Positions 1 to 9,380 are shown, counted from the stretch's first letter. The stretch is DNA of 64,000 nt from Vibrio sp. MedPE-SWchi (GCA_001874155.1 MPDB01000007.1:34144-98143), one strand, 5' to 3'. Notes: generated by a model not told the origin, from the sequence alone. Program-made: numbers and translations.

Positions 1-95
1 CTATAAATGAACTAGGAAATAAAATAAATAACAAGATCAGGTGAAGAATGTATATCAAAATAAAATTAAATTTGGGAACTTAGAAAACTAAAATT

Positions 96-925
96 ACGAG
101 CTGGATTCAATATAACAGCTCACTCAGTAAGCGTTTATGGTTTGATGATTCGACGGTTGATGCATGGAAATATACAGCACATCATGGGAAGATAGGCCGT
201 GGTTTTCCATACTAAGATATCGCTATTGAAACAGTCCTTGCGGTTAAAGGCTTCAACTATTTAGTCGTTAAGTTACGGATTTATCTCTCAGTTCTCCCGA
301 TTACACTTGCATAGGCAAATATCCAAAGACGGTATAAGTTCAGTATCGCAATAAGTTTCGTGGTTGTGTTCGTCATAAAGCAATCGAAGCTAAAGGTCTA
401 AAGGTCTAAAGGTCTAAAGGTCTAAAGGTCTAAAGGTCTAAAGGTCTAAAGTGTTTGGTGAAAGTGAATGGAAAGTCAAAAAGCATGGCAATGAAAAACA
501 TAGGACTTGGCGAAAGCTACATCTCGCTGTAGATGTAGATACGCATAAGGTCATCAGTGCAAAAGTTAGTCTCGTAAATGTCGAAGGCATTGAAGTGCTA
601 CCAACGTTACTCAATCCGCTTCGAAGAAAGTTCCACGCTGTATGGTGACAGTGCTTATGATACGAAAGGGCATTGCTCCATTAGTACCGCCACGCAAATG
701 TGCTGACTACTGAGGTGCAGATACCCGATGAATGACGCTGTTAAAGCTTTAAAAAGTAACGCCTTAGGTCAATGGAAAGTTGACTCTAATTACCATGACC
801 GATCAATAACTGAAACAGCCATGTCGAGATACAGAGGACTAACAAGTGGTCAATTAAGCTTTATAATTACAACTCTATAGCAGGCTAATGTCAAAGCAAT
901 GGGCTAGGTATACCTGTTATAAACT
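96..925 (+). pseudogene. Decayed IS5-family transposase
   Basis: Translating all three plus frames gives an ordered but broken IS5/IS903-group transposase. A WIQYNSSLSKR-like N-terminus (near 103) is followed by TAHHGKIGRGFPY and an AIETVLAVK stretch (near 220-250), then GESEWKVKKHG and TWRKLHLAVDVDTHKV (451-560) and PTLLNPLRRK (600-630). DSAYDTKG (near 650) is the DDE aspartate region. A TETAMSRYRG-like segment and a NVKAM-like C-terminus end near 900. In-frame stops and frameshifts occur throughout, and an 8-bp repeat expansion interrupts it at 391-450. The open stretch 451-648 is only a fragment and starts mid-protein. Family assignment rests on motif order recalled from IS5-type transposases. 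Clear inverted repeats were not found. Confidence 0.75.
391..450. repeat. 8-bp tandem repeat, seven copies, inside dead transposase
   Basis: The unit TAAAGGTC is repeated seven times without mismatch from 391 to 446 and is followed by a partial copy (TAAA, then GTG). In the transposase frame the first copy encodes the family segment A-K-G-L-K-V. Extra copies add whole 8-bp units and bring in an in-frame TAA. It looks like strand-slippage expansion of a short duplicated stretch. Confidence 0.95.
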
Positions 926-1462
926 AACAAATATGGTGTATGGGTAAGATAGGCGTGAGCCTGTAATTTCAATTTTACATCTGTTTATAATTAAGGACAA
1001 GCAATTTAGATAAGAAAGCACTCACGAAACTGCTAGGTCGATTAAGACGCCTTATTGCAGACGATGGTGAGATCCAGTTAGAAATTCCTCGTGACCGTTA
1101 CGTGTCTATTGAACCTGTTACCGTCGATTTAAAATTGCCCCACGTGAGACACAACGTTCGTTTAACAGATAAAACGGCGAACAGAATAGCCTCAGACTTA
1201 AAAAAACCTATCTAGTTGCGACTGAAGATAAAACTCAGTTGGCACTAAGACAATGCCTATCAATAACAGGAAGCAAGCTCTTAGCCATTTTGTGATTATG
1301 ACCGAGGATCGATCAACTGAATACTTGTAATCGAGGGCAGTTACACAAATTTATTTACAGCAGGGTCATTGCCATTGTTGCCTAATTTTCTATTAAAGCG
1401 GTCAAATCAGTATGACCACCTTAATATAATAAAAATTCACTAACACACAACTTATATTAAAC
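926..1462. other. Non-coding debris between the IS5 remnant and the sugar operon
   Basis: No intact gene is visible. Around 1010-1200 the plus strand can be read as a protein-like stretch (for example TKLLGRLRRLIADDGEIQLEI, then PRDRYVS) before stops at about 1213. This resembles a decayed coding sequence, but I do not recognise the family. The rest is AT-rich with frequent stops. It lies just downstream of the last gene of the minus-strand sugar operon, and I see no convincing terminator. Confidence 0.5.
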
Positions 1463-2773
1463 CTAATTATTTAGTAAATTTTTTGCTATTTTTCGACCCT
1501 CTCGAATAGCATAGTTTGTACCACGATCTTCAGGGTATATTTGAGCCATTGTAGAAATAAATGTATTGTCAAAAGGTGTCTTATTACTTGGAACATAGTT
1601 AGAATAGTTAACCTCTGTTACATGCTGACCAAATTCAGTTCTCCAAACTTTATAGTCTTCAACCCAAGATTCTTTGAAGTGAGGAAACATTTGCTTTATA
1701 TACCCTAGTGCAAAAGCCAAATATTCAGCTTCGCTTAGTTTCCAAACAGGATCCTCTGTTGCTAGATACCTCGATAAATAAGCAATGTGTGAACCATTAT
1801 AGTTACTTGTAGAGTCAAAATTAGTATGCTCAATTACACCAACAAACGGAAAACCCGGGTCATTTACGTTCAGCCAGTAGGTATCAGAAAGGCTTTGATT
1901 CAGCCTCAGAACCAAGCATAGATTCCCTAGGTACTTTACTCTATCTAACTCTGATATCCATTTAGGATCACCTACATTTCTAAATATATTTGCGATTATT
2001 GGAAATGATGGCGTAAATATAAAATGCTTTGCTTCAATAGTTTCCTGAACTGTTTCAATATGTGTAACATGGGTTTCAGAAGCTTGTACTCCTGTAACTC
2101 GACTATTGAACGTAACTTTTCCATTATTCTCACGAATTGCATCAACCAGCTTATTGGATAAGCGCCCAAACCCCCCTTTAAAATACGCTAGCTCTTCGCC
2201 ACCTTTATCATTCCTAGTACCACCTCTCAACACCAATTTTTTCCACATCCAAACCGCATTAACAGCTTCAGAATATATGGAGAACTTTGATGACAATAAC
2301 GGCTCCCAAACTATTTTGAAAACAGTTTTTCCGCATAGAGGTTCGAGCCATTCGCGTATTGTTAAATGTTCGATGCTTTTCCAGTCCTTTATACGCCTTA
2401 CTTGAAACACTAAAATACCGAGGCGAATTCGATCGATAAAGGACAGTGCTTTAAAACGTAATAAATCTAAAGGAGTAGATAGTTTCCACATCCGCCCATT
2501 AAAATACATTCCTGTTTTCGATGGGTGAGTAATAACATCCCCTTCTAAACCTAGTTCTTTTACTAACTCAGGTACAAAAGTATCATTATTAAACCAATGA
2601 TGATAAAATTTTTCGACCTTAACACCATCACTAAATTCGAATACTCCAGCTAAGCCACCAGGGCAACTATCAGACTCAACCACATGGACTTTCAGTCCAC
2701 GCTTAGACAAAACATATGCTGCAGTAAGCCCAGTAAAACCCGCACCTACTATAACTACATCGTATTGACTCAT
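1463..2773 (-). CDS. FAD-dependent oxidoreductase (protoporphyrinogen-oxidase/UDP-galactopyranose-mutase-like fold)
   Basis: This 436-residue protein opens with an FAD-binding Rossmann motif, VVIVGAGFTGLTAAY, followed by the acidic strand end VVESD and a PGGLAG loop, as in amine-oxidase/NAD(P)-binding-8 flavoproteins. There is no signal peptide. The start chosen is the ATG at 2773, because it overlaps the stop of the upstream membrane-protein gene in an ATGA (2770-2773); a TTG two codons earlier is less likely. It is the last gene of the six-gene sugar operon. By context it may oxidise or isomerise a lipid-linked or nucleotide sugar, but the substrate cannot be read from sequence. Base composition is AT-rich like the rest of this operon and unlike the core genes to the right. 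Confidence 0.8.
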   Translation of the reverse strand: MSQYDVVIVGAGFTGLTAAYVLSKRGLKVHVVESDSCPGGLAGVFEFSDGVKVEKFYHHWFNNDTFVPELVKELGLEGDVITHPSKTGMYFNGRMWKLSTPLDLLRFKALSFIDRIRLGILVFQVRRIKDWKSIEHLTIREWLEPLCGKTVFKIVWEPLLSSKFSIYSEAVNAVWMWKKLVLRGGTRNDKGGEELAYFKGGFGRLSNKLVDAIRENNGKVTFNSRVTGVQASETHVTHIETVQETIEAKHFIFTPSFPIIANIFRNVGDPKWISELDRVKYLGNLCLVLRLNQSLSDTYWLNVNDPGFPFVGVIEHTNFDSTSNYNGSHIAYLSRYLATEDPVWKLSEAEYLAFALGYIKQMFPHFKESWVEDYKVWRTEFGQHVTEVNYSNYVPSNKTPFDNTFISTMAQIYPEDRGTNYAIREGRKIAKNLLNN

Positions 2774-3801
2774 TTCCAATTACCTTTTTTTATTGTGTAT
2801 ACATGTTTTTTTGCGGTACTAAATAAACTAGGAGATAGTAAAATAGCAAACATTCCGGCAAATGTTGTTGGAATCCATAACAATAAGTGGACAACAATAG
2901 AATAACCACCAGCTTGTGCTGAAGGTAAGCCCATTAATGAAAGTGCAGTAAAGGCTGCTATGTGAAAGGACCCCACATATCCGGGAGAAGAGGGTATCAA
3001 TGTAGATAAAGTAGAAATAGACATTATCAGGAGAGCAGCAAGAAATGTTCCATCTATGTTAGCTCCTAATAGAGAAAAATAGAATAAGCCTGCTTCAAAA
3101 AACCAAACAATAATAGATAAAATTAACATTTTAAATAACTCGTAAGGCCTAGACATTGAAGAAAAGCTAGATAATAAATTGGAAAGTAGTTCTAAAGCTC
3201 TCGTTAATATATGATAATACCTATCATTAAGACTATAATGAAGACATATCTTTGCTAACTGCTTGCTAAATAGAATTCCAAATATTAACATTGAAATTCC
3301 AAATATTGAGCTAGAAACGGCGAAAAATTTGAGCTCTGAAGGAATCTCAACATATTGAATAATATAGAGACCACATGATAGGCAAATTAGAAGAGTCATA
3401 AGGTCAAGTAGCCTCTCTATTATGAGACTACTCGTAGCTGTAGCTTTAGGGATTCCCATCGAACTCGGGAATATCAAGACACGAATTACATCTCCCAACC
3501 TTAAGGGTAGTATATTGTTAAGTGCAATAGAAGCTAAAAATGGCGATAGACAATCCTGAAAAGAAACAGGGGAACCTGAAGCATTTAAAGATATTGACCA
3601 GCGAAACACTCTAAATAAATAACCAAGAAATAACGATAAAACACCATATAGTAAATACTCCCAACGATACTCTGATATTGTTACATATAAGTCTTTAAAA
3701 TTAAGCTGCTTATAAAATACATAAAGACAAATGATAGTAACAATCATTCCCGATATTTGCATACAGTATTTATTGATAAAATTAATCCGATTTTTTAACA
3801 T
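2770..3801 (-). CDS. Flippase-like integral membrane protein (lysylphosphatidylglycerol-synthase TM domain family)
   Basis: The 343-residue protein is hydrophobic throughout, with about eight predicted membrane spans, for example near residues 17-30, 45-62, 130-150, 160-180, 225-245, 255-275 and 300-325. The FRVFRWSISL stretch after the second span, the DVIRVLIFPSSMGIPKATATSSLIIERLLDL block and the SSPGYVGSFHIAAFTAL block match the UPF0104/AglD-like family often found beside polyprenyl-phosphate glycosyltransferases. Such proteins are proposed to move lipid-linked sugars across the membrane, though their function is often unproven. It sits 2 bp after rfbF and overlaps the FAD oxidoreductase by 4 bp, so translation is probably coupled. 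Confidence 0.8.
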   Translation of the reverse strand: MLKNRINFINKYCMQISGMIVTIICLYVFYKQLNFKDLYVTISEYRWEYLLYGVLSLFLGYLFRVFRWSISLNASGSPVSFQDCLSPFLASIALNNILPLRLGDVIRVLIFPSSMGIPKATATSSLIIERLLDLMTLLICLSCGLYIIQYVEIPSELKFFAVSSSIFGISMLIFGILFSKQLAKICLHYSLNDRYYHILTRALELLSNLLSSFSSMSRPYELFKMLILSIIVWFFEAGLFYFSLLGANIDGTFLAALLIMSISTLSTLIPSSPGYVGSFHIAAFTALSLMGLPSAQAGGYSIVVHLLLWIPTTFAGMFAILLSPSLFSTAKKHVYTIKKGNWK

Positions 3802-3803
3802 GG

Positions 3804-4577
3804 CTAGGATTCAGTTTTCCAAGGTGCTGAACCATTGATCCACATAGATTCCAGTTCCCTTTTATCTCTTAAAGTATCACAAGGCTTCCAAAAACCATTA
3901 TGATTAAAAGCCATTAATTGGCCATCTCTTGCCAAATTAGACAATGGTTCTTGTTCGAATGATATATTGTCCCCTGCAATGTAGGAAAATACACTTGGTT
4001 CCATAACAAAAAAACCACCATTAATCCAACCTATTTCATCACTAGGCTTTTCCTCAAAGCTTGAAACAGAACTATCGTTATCAATATTTAGTACACCAAA
4101 CCTACCTGGTGGTTGCACTGCAGCTACAGTCGCGATTTTTCCATGAGATTTATGGAACTCTATCTCTTCTGTTATATCTACATTCGATAACCCGTCACCA
4201 TATGTTAAACAAAATGTCTCTTTTCCAACATACTCTGAAACCCTCTTCAACCTTCCGCCTGTCATTGTATCAGCACCAGTATCAATTAAGGTTATTTTCC
4301 AATCTTCAGATTGACTATTTAATATTTTATGTTCTCCTCTTCCCAAGTCTATTATCATGTCTGATAAGTGTCTATGATAATTAAAGAAAAACTCCTTTAT
4401 TACATATCCTTTATATCCCAAACATATAATAAACTCGTTAACACCATGACTTGAATAAGACTTCATAATATGCCAAAGAAGGGGCTTCCCTCCTACTTCA
4501 ACCATTGGTTTAGGTTTTGTATCTGACTCTTCGGCAATACGCGTCCCAAGTCCACCAGCTAAAATCACAGCTTTCAT
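3804..4577 (-). CDS. rfbF: Glucose-1-phosphate cytidylyltransferase
   Basis: The 257-residue nucleotidyltransferase makes CDP-glucose from CTP and glucose-1-phosphate, the entry step to CDP-6-deoxy and CDP-3,6-dideoxy sugars. It opens with the signature AGGLGTR and a conserved KPKPMVEVGGKPLLWHIM block. Later come the YGDGLS metal-site segment, a PPGRFGVL segment, GWINGGFFVMEP and the C-terminal GFWKPCDTLRDK motif, all typical of RfbF. Length matches the family (about 257). Start: the ATG at 4577 lies 11 bp after the preceding gene with a weak TTGGTG site. Its partner rfbG is in the same operon, three genes upstream. Confidence 0.93.
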   Translation of the reverse strand: MKAVILAGGLGTRIAEESDTKPKPMVEVGGKPLLWHIMKSYSSHGVNEFIICLGYKGYVIKEFFFNYHRHLSDMIIDLGRGEHKILNSQSEDWKITLIDTGADTMTGGRLKRVSEYVGKETFCLTYGDGLSNVDITEEIEFHKSHGKIATVAAVQPPGRFGVLNIDNDSSVSSFEEKPSDEIGWINGGFFVMEPSVFSYIAGDNISFEQEPLSNLARDGQLMAFNHNGFWKPCDTLRDKRELESMWINGSAPWKTES

Positions 4578-4588
4578 ATTTACACCAA

Positions 4589-5548
4589 CTATAAGTTTAC
4601 ATCTTTAAAATTAATATTAATACTTTCCTCAATGATAGCGGTAGGTTCTTTTCGAATTACTAGATAAATTCTTAACAAATATTCACCTATTACACCTAGT
4701 AAAAAAGAATTCAACCCGATACCAAATAATACAAGTATATGAACACTAGCAAGACCTTGGGGTGTCTCGGGGAAAAAAACCTTAAGCCCTACATAGTATA
4801 ACGAACCTAACATACTAAGACCCAAAATCATGCACCCCAAAAAAGAAGCAGCTCTTAATGGAACTGTTGAGTGATTAAAAACAGCAATTAGACCTAATTT
4901 AACCAAACGAGTCATGTCAAATTTACTATCTCCAGATAACCTCGCCTGACGATCATAAACAATACCTTTCTGCTTAAAACCTAAACTAGCTATAATACCC
5001 CTTAAATATGGTTGTGGTGTATTGATTCTTTTTAGTATATCTATAACTTGACGATCAATTAACCGAAAGTCTCCTACATCTCTTGGTATCGGGTGTTCAC
5101 TTATTTTGTCAATAACCCAATAACCAAATTTACGAAATAAATAAAGAGCTCTATTCTCAGGCCTTTTCCGCCTTATCCCATATACAACTTTATATCCATT
5201 TTCCCACTGTTTAAAAAACTCAACCAGCATTTCTGGTGGATCTTGTAAGTCAGCGTCTATTTGCATAACTGCATCTCCACTCGTGTACAAGTAATTTGTT
5301 AATATAGAATTCTGAAAACCAACATTTTTTGTAAACCGTATAGCTCGAACTCTATCATCTTTGGAAGATAATTCTTTAAGTATATCCCATGTTCGATCTG
5401 ATGAATTATTATCTGAAAATAGGAACTCCATATTGCACTTCTCATGCATCATATCTGAAACTATAACGAGGCGCTCATATAAAGATAATAAATTCTCCTC
5501 TTCATTGAGCACTGGTATTGATATAGACACTAATTTTTTATTATTCAT
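4589..5548 (-). CDS. Membrane-anchored family 2 glycosyltransferase (polyprenyl-phosphate type)
   Basis: The 319-residue protein has a GT2 domain at the N-terminus: SIPVLNEEENL, then FSDNNSSDRTWDIL, then the metal-binding DADLQDPPE. Two C-terminal membrane helices follow (about residues 230-255 and 268-290). This is the architecture of DPM1/GtrB/ArnC-like enzymes that transfer a sugar from a nucleotide donor to undecaprenyl phosphate at the cytoplasmic face. A CDP-sugar donor is inferred from the neighbours rfbF and rfbG. It begins 11 bp after the SDR gene with a TTGGTG-like site similar to that of rfbF. Confidence 0.88.
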   Translation of the reverse strand: MNNKKLVSISIPVLNEEENLLSLYERLVIVSDMMHEKCNMEFLFSDNNSSDRTWDILKELSSKDDRVRAIRFTKNVGFQNSILTNYLYTSGDAVMQIDADLQDPPEMLVEFFKQWENGYKVVYGIRRKRPENRALYLFRKFGYWVIDKISEHPIPRDVGDFRLIDRQVIDILKRINTPQPYLRGIIASLGFKQKGIVYDRQARLSGDSKFDMTRLVKLGLIAVFNHSTVPLRAASFLGCMILGLSMLGSLYYVGLKVFFPETPQGLASVHILVLFGIGLNSFLLGVIGEYLLRIYLVIRKEPTAIIEESININFKDVNL

Positions 5549-5559
5549 TTAAACACCAA

Positions 5560-6384
5560 TCAATGACAGCGTAATAAGTATTTCGACACAGATTCCAGAG
5601 TTTCTCTGAAATTTACATCATATAATACAGGAGGTTTTTCAAACTTCATATTATAGTTTTCACTCTCAGAATGAGGCAATCCTCCAACCTCTAACATTTT
5701 ACTCTTATGAAAGAAACTAAATACGTACTCCGCTAACTCTTTCAAACTTATTGGGTTTCCATGACTAATATCAATAACACCATTTACCTCACACTCTATA
5801 ATTTTTCTTATCGCCTTAACATCGTCCATAAAATGATGGTACTCTCTTAGTTGCTCTCCTGATGTCATTTTGAACACTTCATTATTTTTAATTGATTCTA
5901 ACATTTGCCCTAAGAACATAAATGGGCTTGGAGAACCAATTCCATACATTGTATGCAATTGAATATGAGTGACATTATTATTAGTCATACTTTGTATATA
6001 TCTATTAAGATCCCGCTTACTTTCAATGTAAGGGTTTGATTTATTTGAAACTCTCTCCATTACTGTTCCAAATGTAAGGACATTACCACCAATTCTTGTA
6101 ACACCCTCCGCTATATTAGCAGGTAACCTATAGTTAACATTAAATAAATCTAACCCAGATATTGAGGGATTTAGTAATCCAGAGGCTACAAAAACCGTAG
6201 GCTTCACACCTATATTATTAAAATAATTAGAAACTCTATCCGCTCCATTATCATTAATCCAATTGGCGTAGACATTTCTATCAAGGGAAACTATTGATTC
6301 CTTTGAAAACTCACACCTTAATGCAGCTCCCAAGCGCCCCTTAGCACCGACAATAAAATAACTCACTTGATCTTTTCTCGCCAT
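5560..6384 (-). CDS. Short NAD-dependent epimerase/dehydratase (SDR), likely CDP-4-keto-6-deoxyhexose-modifying
   Basis: The 274-residue extended-SDR protein has a glycine-rich nucleotide site, FIVGAKGRLGAAL, and the catalytic Tyr-x3-Lys in NPYIESKRDL. A LHTMYGIGSPSP loop and a REYHHFMDDV segment are typical of sugar-nucleotide reductases or epimerases. By context it should act on CDP-4-keto-6-deoxyglucose made by RfbG. No RfbH-type 3-dehydrase is present in the window, so a 6-deoxy rather than a 3,6-dideoxy product is more likely. The frame overlaps rfbG by 22 bp from the ATG at 6384. A GTG at 6366 would give the classic 4-bp GTGA overlap and is a real alternative start. Confidence 0.8.
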   Translation of the reverse strand: MARKDQVSYFIVGAKGRLGAALRCEFSKESIVSLDRNVYANWINDNGADRVSNYFNNIGVKPTVFVASGLLNPSISGLDLFNVNYRLPANIAEGVTRIGGNVLTFGTVMERVSNKSNPYIESKRDLNRYIQSMTNNNVTHIQLHTMYGIGSPSPFMFLGQMLESIKNNEVFKMTSGEQLREYHHFMDDVKAIRKIIECEVNGVIDISHGNPISLKELAEYVFSFFHKSKMLEVGGLPHSESENYNMKFEKPPVLYDVNFRETLESVSKYLLRCH

Positions 6385-7436
6385 GAATCTATCTGTTTTA
6401 GGGTTAGCTCTCGTGCTACTTTTGGATCAGTGTAGTACTCTCGATACCAAGCTGCGGTCTTACTAACAACTAAGTCAGTATCCCATATAGGGTGCCAGTT
6501 TAACTTATTGCGTGCTAATGTACTGTCTAAAGCTAATTGCTGAGCTTCAGGTAAGGGTGAATCCATATAGACTAATGGAGGCCGTTGCCATTGTTTACTT
6601 AACAATTCAAGGACCTCTTTTACAGAGTAATGTTTCGAGCTATTAGGCCCTAGGTTCCACGCACGGGCAAATATTTCCGCATCGTCAGAGATAAGCCCAG
6701 CCATTATAATTAGATAACCATGAACAAGAGCTAACACATGTTGCCATGGCCTAGTTGCATCCGGAAATCTCAGTCTCAATTCTGTCTCCCCAACCACAGA
6801 TCGCACAAAATCGGGAATCAATCTGTCTTCAGACCAATCTCCACCTCCTATAATATTTCCCCCACGAGCTACAGCTATTGCTGGGCCAAGTTGTTTTGAG
6901 TTTGGGTAAGACAATTGGAAGCCCTGTATAGCCATTTCAGCAGCTGACTTTGATGCACTGTATGGATCTTTTCCACCTAAAGGATCGTTTTCTCTGTATG
7001 GCCAAGGCCATTCATTGTTTTTATACACCTTATCTGTTGTTACGCATAGAACACCACATACACTCTTTACCGAACGCGAAATATCTAAAATATTTATCGT
7101 TCCCTGAGTATTAGTCATAAACGTATTCACGGGATCCTTATAAGACCTTCTAACTAAAGGTTGTGCTGCTAAATGTAATATAATATCCGGTTGCACTCGC
7201 TCAACACAGGCCTTAAGTTTTTCGTAATCACAAATATCCCCAAATTCAGAGTTCATGATACTTGACAAATTTACGGCTTCAAATATATTTGGGCTAGTCT
7301 CGGGCTTAAGACTGTATCCGTAAATATCTGCACCAATCTGACTTAACCATAGGCAAACCCATCCACCAGTAAAGCCGGTATGCCCTGTAACCAATACTTT
7401 TTTTCCGCGAAGTTTCCGTTCGAATTCATGTTGCAC
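6363..7436 (-). CDS. rfbG: CDP-glucose 4,6-dehydratase
   Basis: The 357-residue SDR enzyme converts CDP-glucose to CDP-4-keto-6-deoxyglucose. It shows the nucleotide motif VTGHTGFTGGWV, the family segment HLAAQPLVRRSYKDPVNTF, the catalytic Tyr-x3-Lys in DPYSASKSAAE and the ARGGNIIGGGDWSEDRLIPD block that distinguishes RfbG from other dehydratases. The start is GTG at 7436, supported by a strong AGGAGGT site 7-8 bp upstream. It is the first gene of the operon, which reads away from the insertion-sequence zone. No promoter is obvious in the AT-rich 100 bp upstream. Confidence 0.93.
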   Translation of the reverse strand: MQHEFERKLRGKKVLVTGHTGFTGGWVCLWLSQIGADIYGYSLKPETSPNIFEAVNLSSIMNSEFGDICDYEKLKACVERVQPDIILHLAAQPLVRRSYKDPVNTFMTNTQGTINILDISRSVKSVCGVLCVTTDKVYKNNEWPWPYRENDPLGGKDPYSASKSAAEMAIQGFQLSYPNSKQLGPAIAVARGGNIIGGGDWSEDRLIPDFVRSVVGETELRLRFPDATRPWQHVLALVHGYLIIMAGLISDDAEIFARAWNLGPNSSKHYSVKEVLELLSKQWQRPPLVYMDSPLPEAQQLALDSTLARNKLNWHPIWDTDLVVSKTAAWYREYYTDPKVARELTLKQIDSWREKIK

Positions 7437-8064
7437 TTTCTACCTCCTAGAATAAGCACCAAATAAGAAAATTTATTAAAATTACCATTATGCCAATTGA
7501 TAGCAAGACACTACAGACTTAATTTATAAACTTTTCTTAAGTTAACCTTATCAATTAGCTTTCACCAAAAAGCACACCCTACGCAACAGGGCGAGGTCGC
7601 AAACGTTTGCTAGCCAATTAGAATGATTGGTTTGACGATCATATCTAGCCTTGGTCATATACTCGCTTTTTTAAGAAAGAGATTGTCCATAGTTCATAGA
7701 ACACTTTCATTCAGCCACAAATAGGCGCGAGCCAGCAAAGGTAAAGCATTACTTGATGTTCTTTTTGGACTATTATCTCTAAGATAGAATCAGAGCTATT
7801 TAATGCAGGCTTCATAAACTGAATATCAACGGCACATTCCTTCACGGAGGGATAAGTCGTTACCATTGATTGTTAAATACTTCAGGGTTCCTATCACTTA
7901 GATGACCGAGCCATTACTATTCATATGATTAGCGTTAATGCCTCATTCAATAAGCTCGTTCTCGTACAGCTCAAAACTATTGAGAGCGCAGTTAGGAAGA
8001 GTAGGGGGTATTAGGATGTGACCATGGCTGAGGGTGCCTACCTAATTAATAAAGACCACATTTG
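7437..8064. other. Gene-poor AT-rich stretch upstream of rfbG
   Basis: I find no intact gene or RNA here. The first roughly 120 bp probably contain the promoter of the rfbG operon, but no clean -35/-10 pair stands out. Short readable pieces on the minus strand around 7600-7880 look like decayed coding sequence of unrecognised origin, broken by frequent stops. The right edge runs into the dead IS630-family gene. Confidence 0.5.
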
Positions 8065-8184
8065 ATGCTAAGATTGCTCGCAGTATCTCACTTTATTGAT
8101 GGTAAAAATCAAACTGAAATCGCTTCATTTCTTAAAGTCATTCGTCTCAGTGCGAACAAATGGATAAAAGCCTATATCTAGTAT
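8065..8184 (+). pseudogene. IS630-family transposase, N-terminal fragment
   Basis: From the ATG at 8065 the frame encodes LLAVSHFIDGKNQTEIASFL and then a KVIRLSANKWIK segment, the helix-turn-helix start of IS630-family transposases. It stops at a TAG near 8179. The rest of the gene resumes about 1.3 kb further on (9488 onward), with an IS4-family element between the halves. No function is expected. Confidence 0.75.
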
Positions 8185-8186
8185 TA

Positions 8187-8231
8187 ATACCATTCAGCAT
8201 AAGCGTTAACAACGCTTATGCTGAATGGTAT
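8187..8231. repeat. Perfect 21-bp inverted repeat with 3-bp spacer
   Basis: The arm ATACCATTCAGCATAAGC plus GTT (8187-8207) is followed by AAC and then its exact reverse complement (8211-8231). The stop codon of the IS4-type transposase frame lies inside the right arm. The structure can be an IS end duplicated head to head or a strong hairpin at the 3' end of the dead transposase gene. The perfect match in otherwise decayed DNA is notable. Confidence 0.95.
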
Positions 8232-9380
8232 TTGTTGGGTACAAAGATGATTGAGCATGCAAACACTCGGTCCTTTCTTTTACCTGGCAGTATTAAGTGT
8301 CCTAGACTTTCTCTCATCCGTTTTAGCTTCACTGGAAGTGTCTCATCTGGACACAATGCTAGCCAACGAAGCTGGACATCAATAAGATTTATTGCGGCTG
8401 TAAAGCTAACTCTAGTGGAGGCTAACATTCACCTATGAAGCAATCTGCATCATCTCTAACCTCACTAAATTTTAGGCTAAAAGTACACCCCAAAGCTCTT
8501 GCCTTGCGCCAGCTGAAAAGCGACTTCTTAAAGTGATATGACCTTCAAGATAAATCTGCTTTCTTTCACCATAACCCTCTTCAATTTCTCATCGTTACCA
8601 ATAGATACGCAGTAGCTGCTCTAATGGATATTTATCAGGATCCGTAGGGATATGATGAAACCTTTTGTCGCTCCTTTGGCTCTTGGTATATCACTAACCT
8701 TGCTTCCCAAGTAACTGGCAAATTTGGATTATCCCTTTGCTCTTGAGGTGATGTAGGCATTGAAATGAGCATGTCGTTCTCGGTGTATTGTTCAACAACT
8801 TCGTAACGAAGCCTGCTCTTCGCTGGCATTAACCATTGTGCACTTTCTGCGTTCTCTTTCTATGACAGTAATAAATCTGCAGAGAAGTAACATCGGTCGA
8901 ATAAAGTTAATTAATCTTCAGGTATATCATTGAATAAGAGCCTAGCTAAGACTGTTTCATCAACGTGACAACCATCAAAAGCTAAACCTATAAGTATCCT
9001 CGTTTCCGTTACCATCAAAGAGACCAATCGTAGTTGAGAGTAAGGCTTATGTTGACTAGAAATAAAACCAAATTAATCCGCATTTTTTGAACCTTGGCAG
9101 CTGAATATTGTTCCATCGACGGCAAGAACACTGACACCCGAAGAAGATTTCCCTTCCAAGCGGTTACCGCAGTAGTGAATAGAGCGGCTAATGGGGCTTC
9201 GTCTAAACGTCGACGAGAGTCGGTAAGGACACTTGGCGCAACGCGTGACCAACTTTCCTCTGGTTTAGGCTGAAGCGCAATATCCAGTAAGCTACAAACC
9301 TCCTTGATCGACATGTTCCGTTGTTGTCCCATCCAAATAACTAGCCATGCCACTTGTTGTGCAGGAAGGCGACACCTCAT
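8216..9380 (-). pseudogene. Decayed IS4-family transposase
   Basis: Read on the minus strand, the N-terminal part (9380 to about 9015) encodes RCRLPAQQVAWLVIWMGQQR, then SIKEVCSLLDIAL and LTDSRRRLDEAPLAALF, the N-terminal domain of IS4-type transposases. The C-terminal part (8428 to 8216) encodes FTAAINLIDVQLRWLAL and MRESLGHLILPGKRKDR, the family C-terminus. The middle is broken by stops and frameshifts, for example around 8830-9010. It cannot make a full transposase. Confidence 0.75.

Noticed and set aside
391..450. CRISPR array or phase-variable promoter
   Set aside because: The 8-bp units are directly abutting with no spacers, and no promoter or live gene follows.
451..648. Open frame of 65 codons starting GTG
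   Set aside because: It is the middle of the dead IS5-type transposase; no ribosome site and homology begins mid-protein.
1133..1160. CACGTGAGAC as a second parS
   Set aside because: Only the CACGTG core matches; the flanks lack the TGTTTC/GAAACA arms.
8160..8438. 92-codon plus-strand frame
   Set aside because: It runs through the IR and the opposite strand of the IS4 transposase C-terminus; the minus-strand homology explains it.
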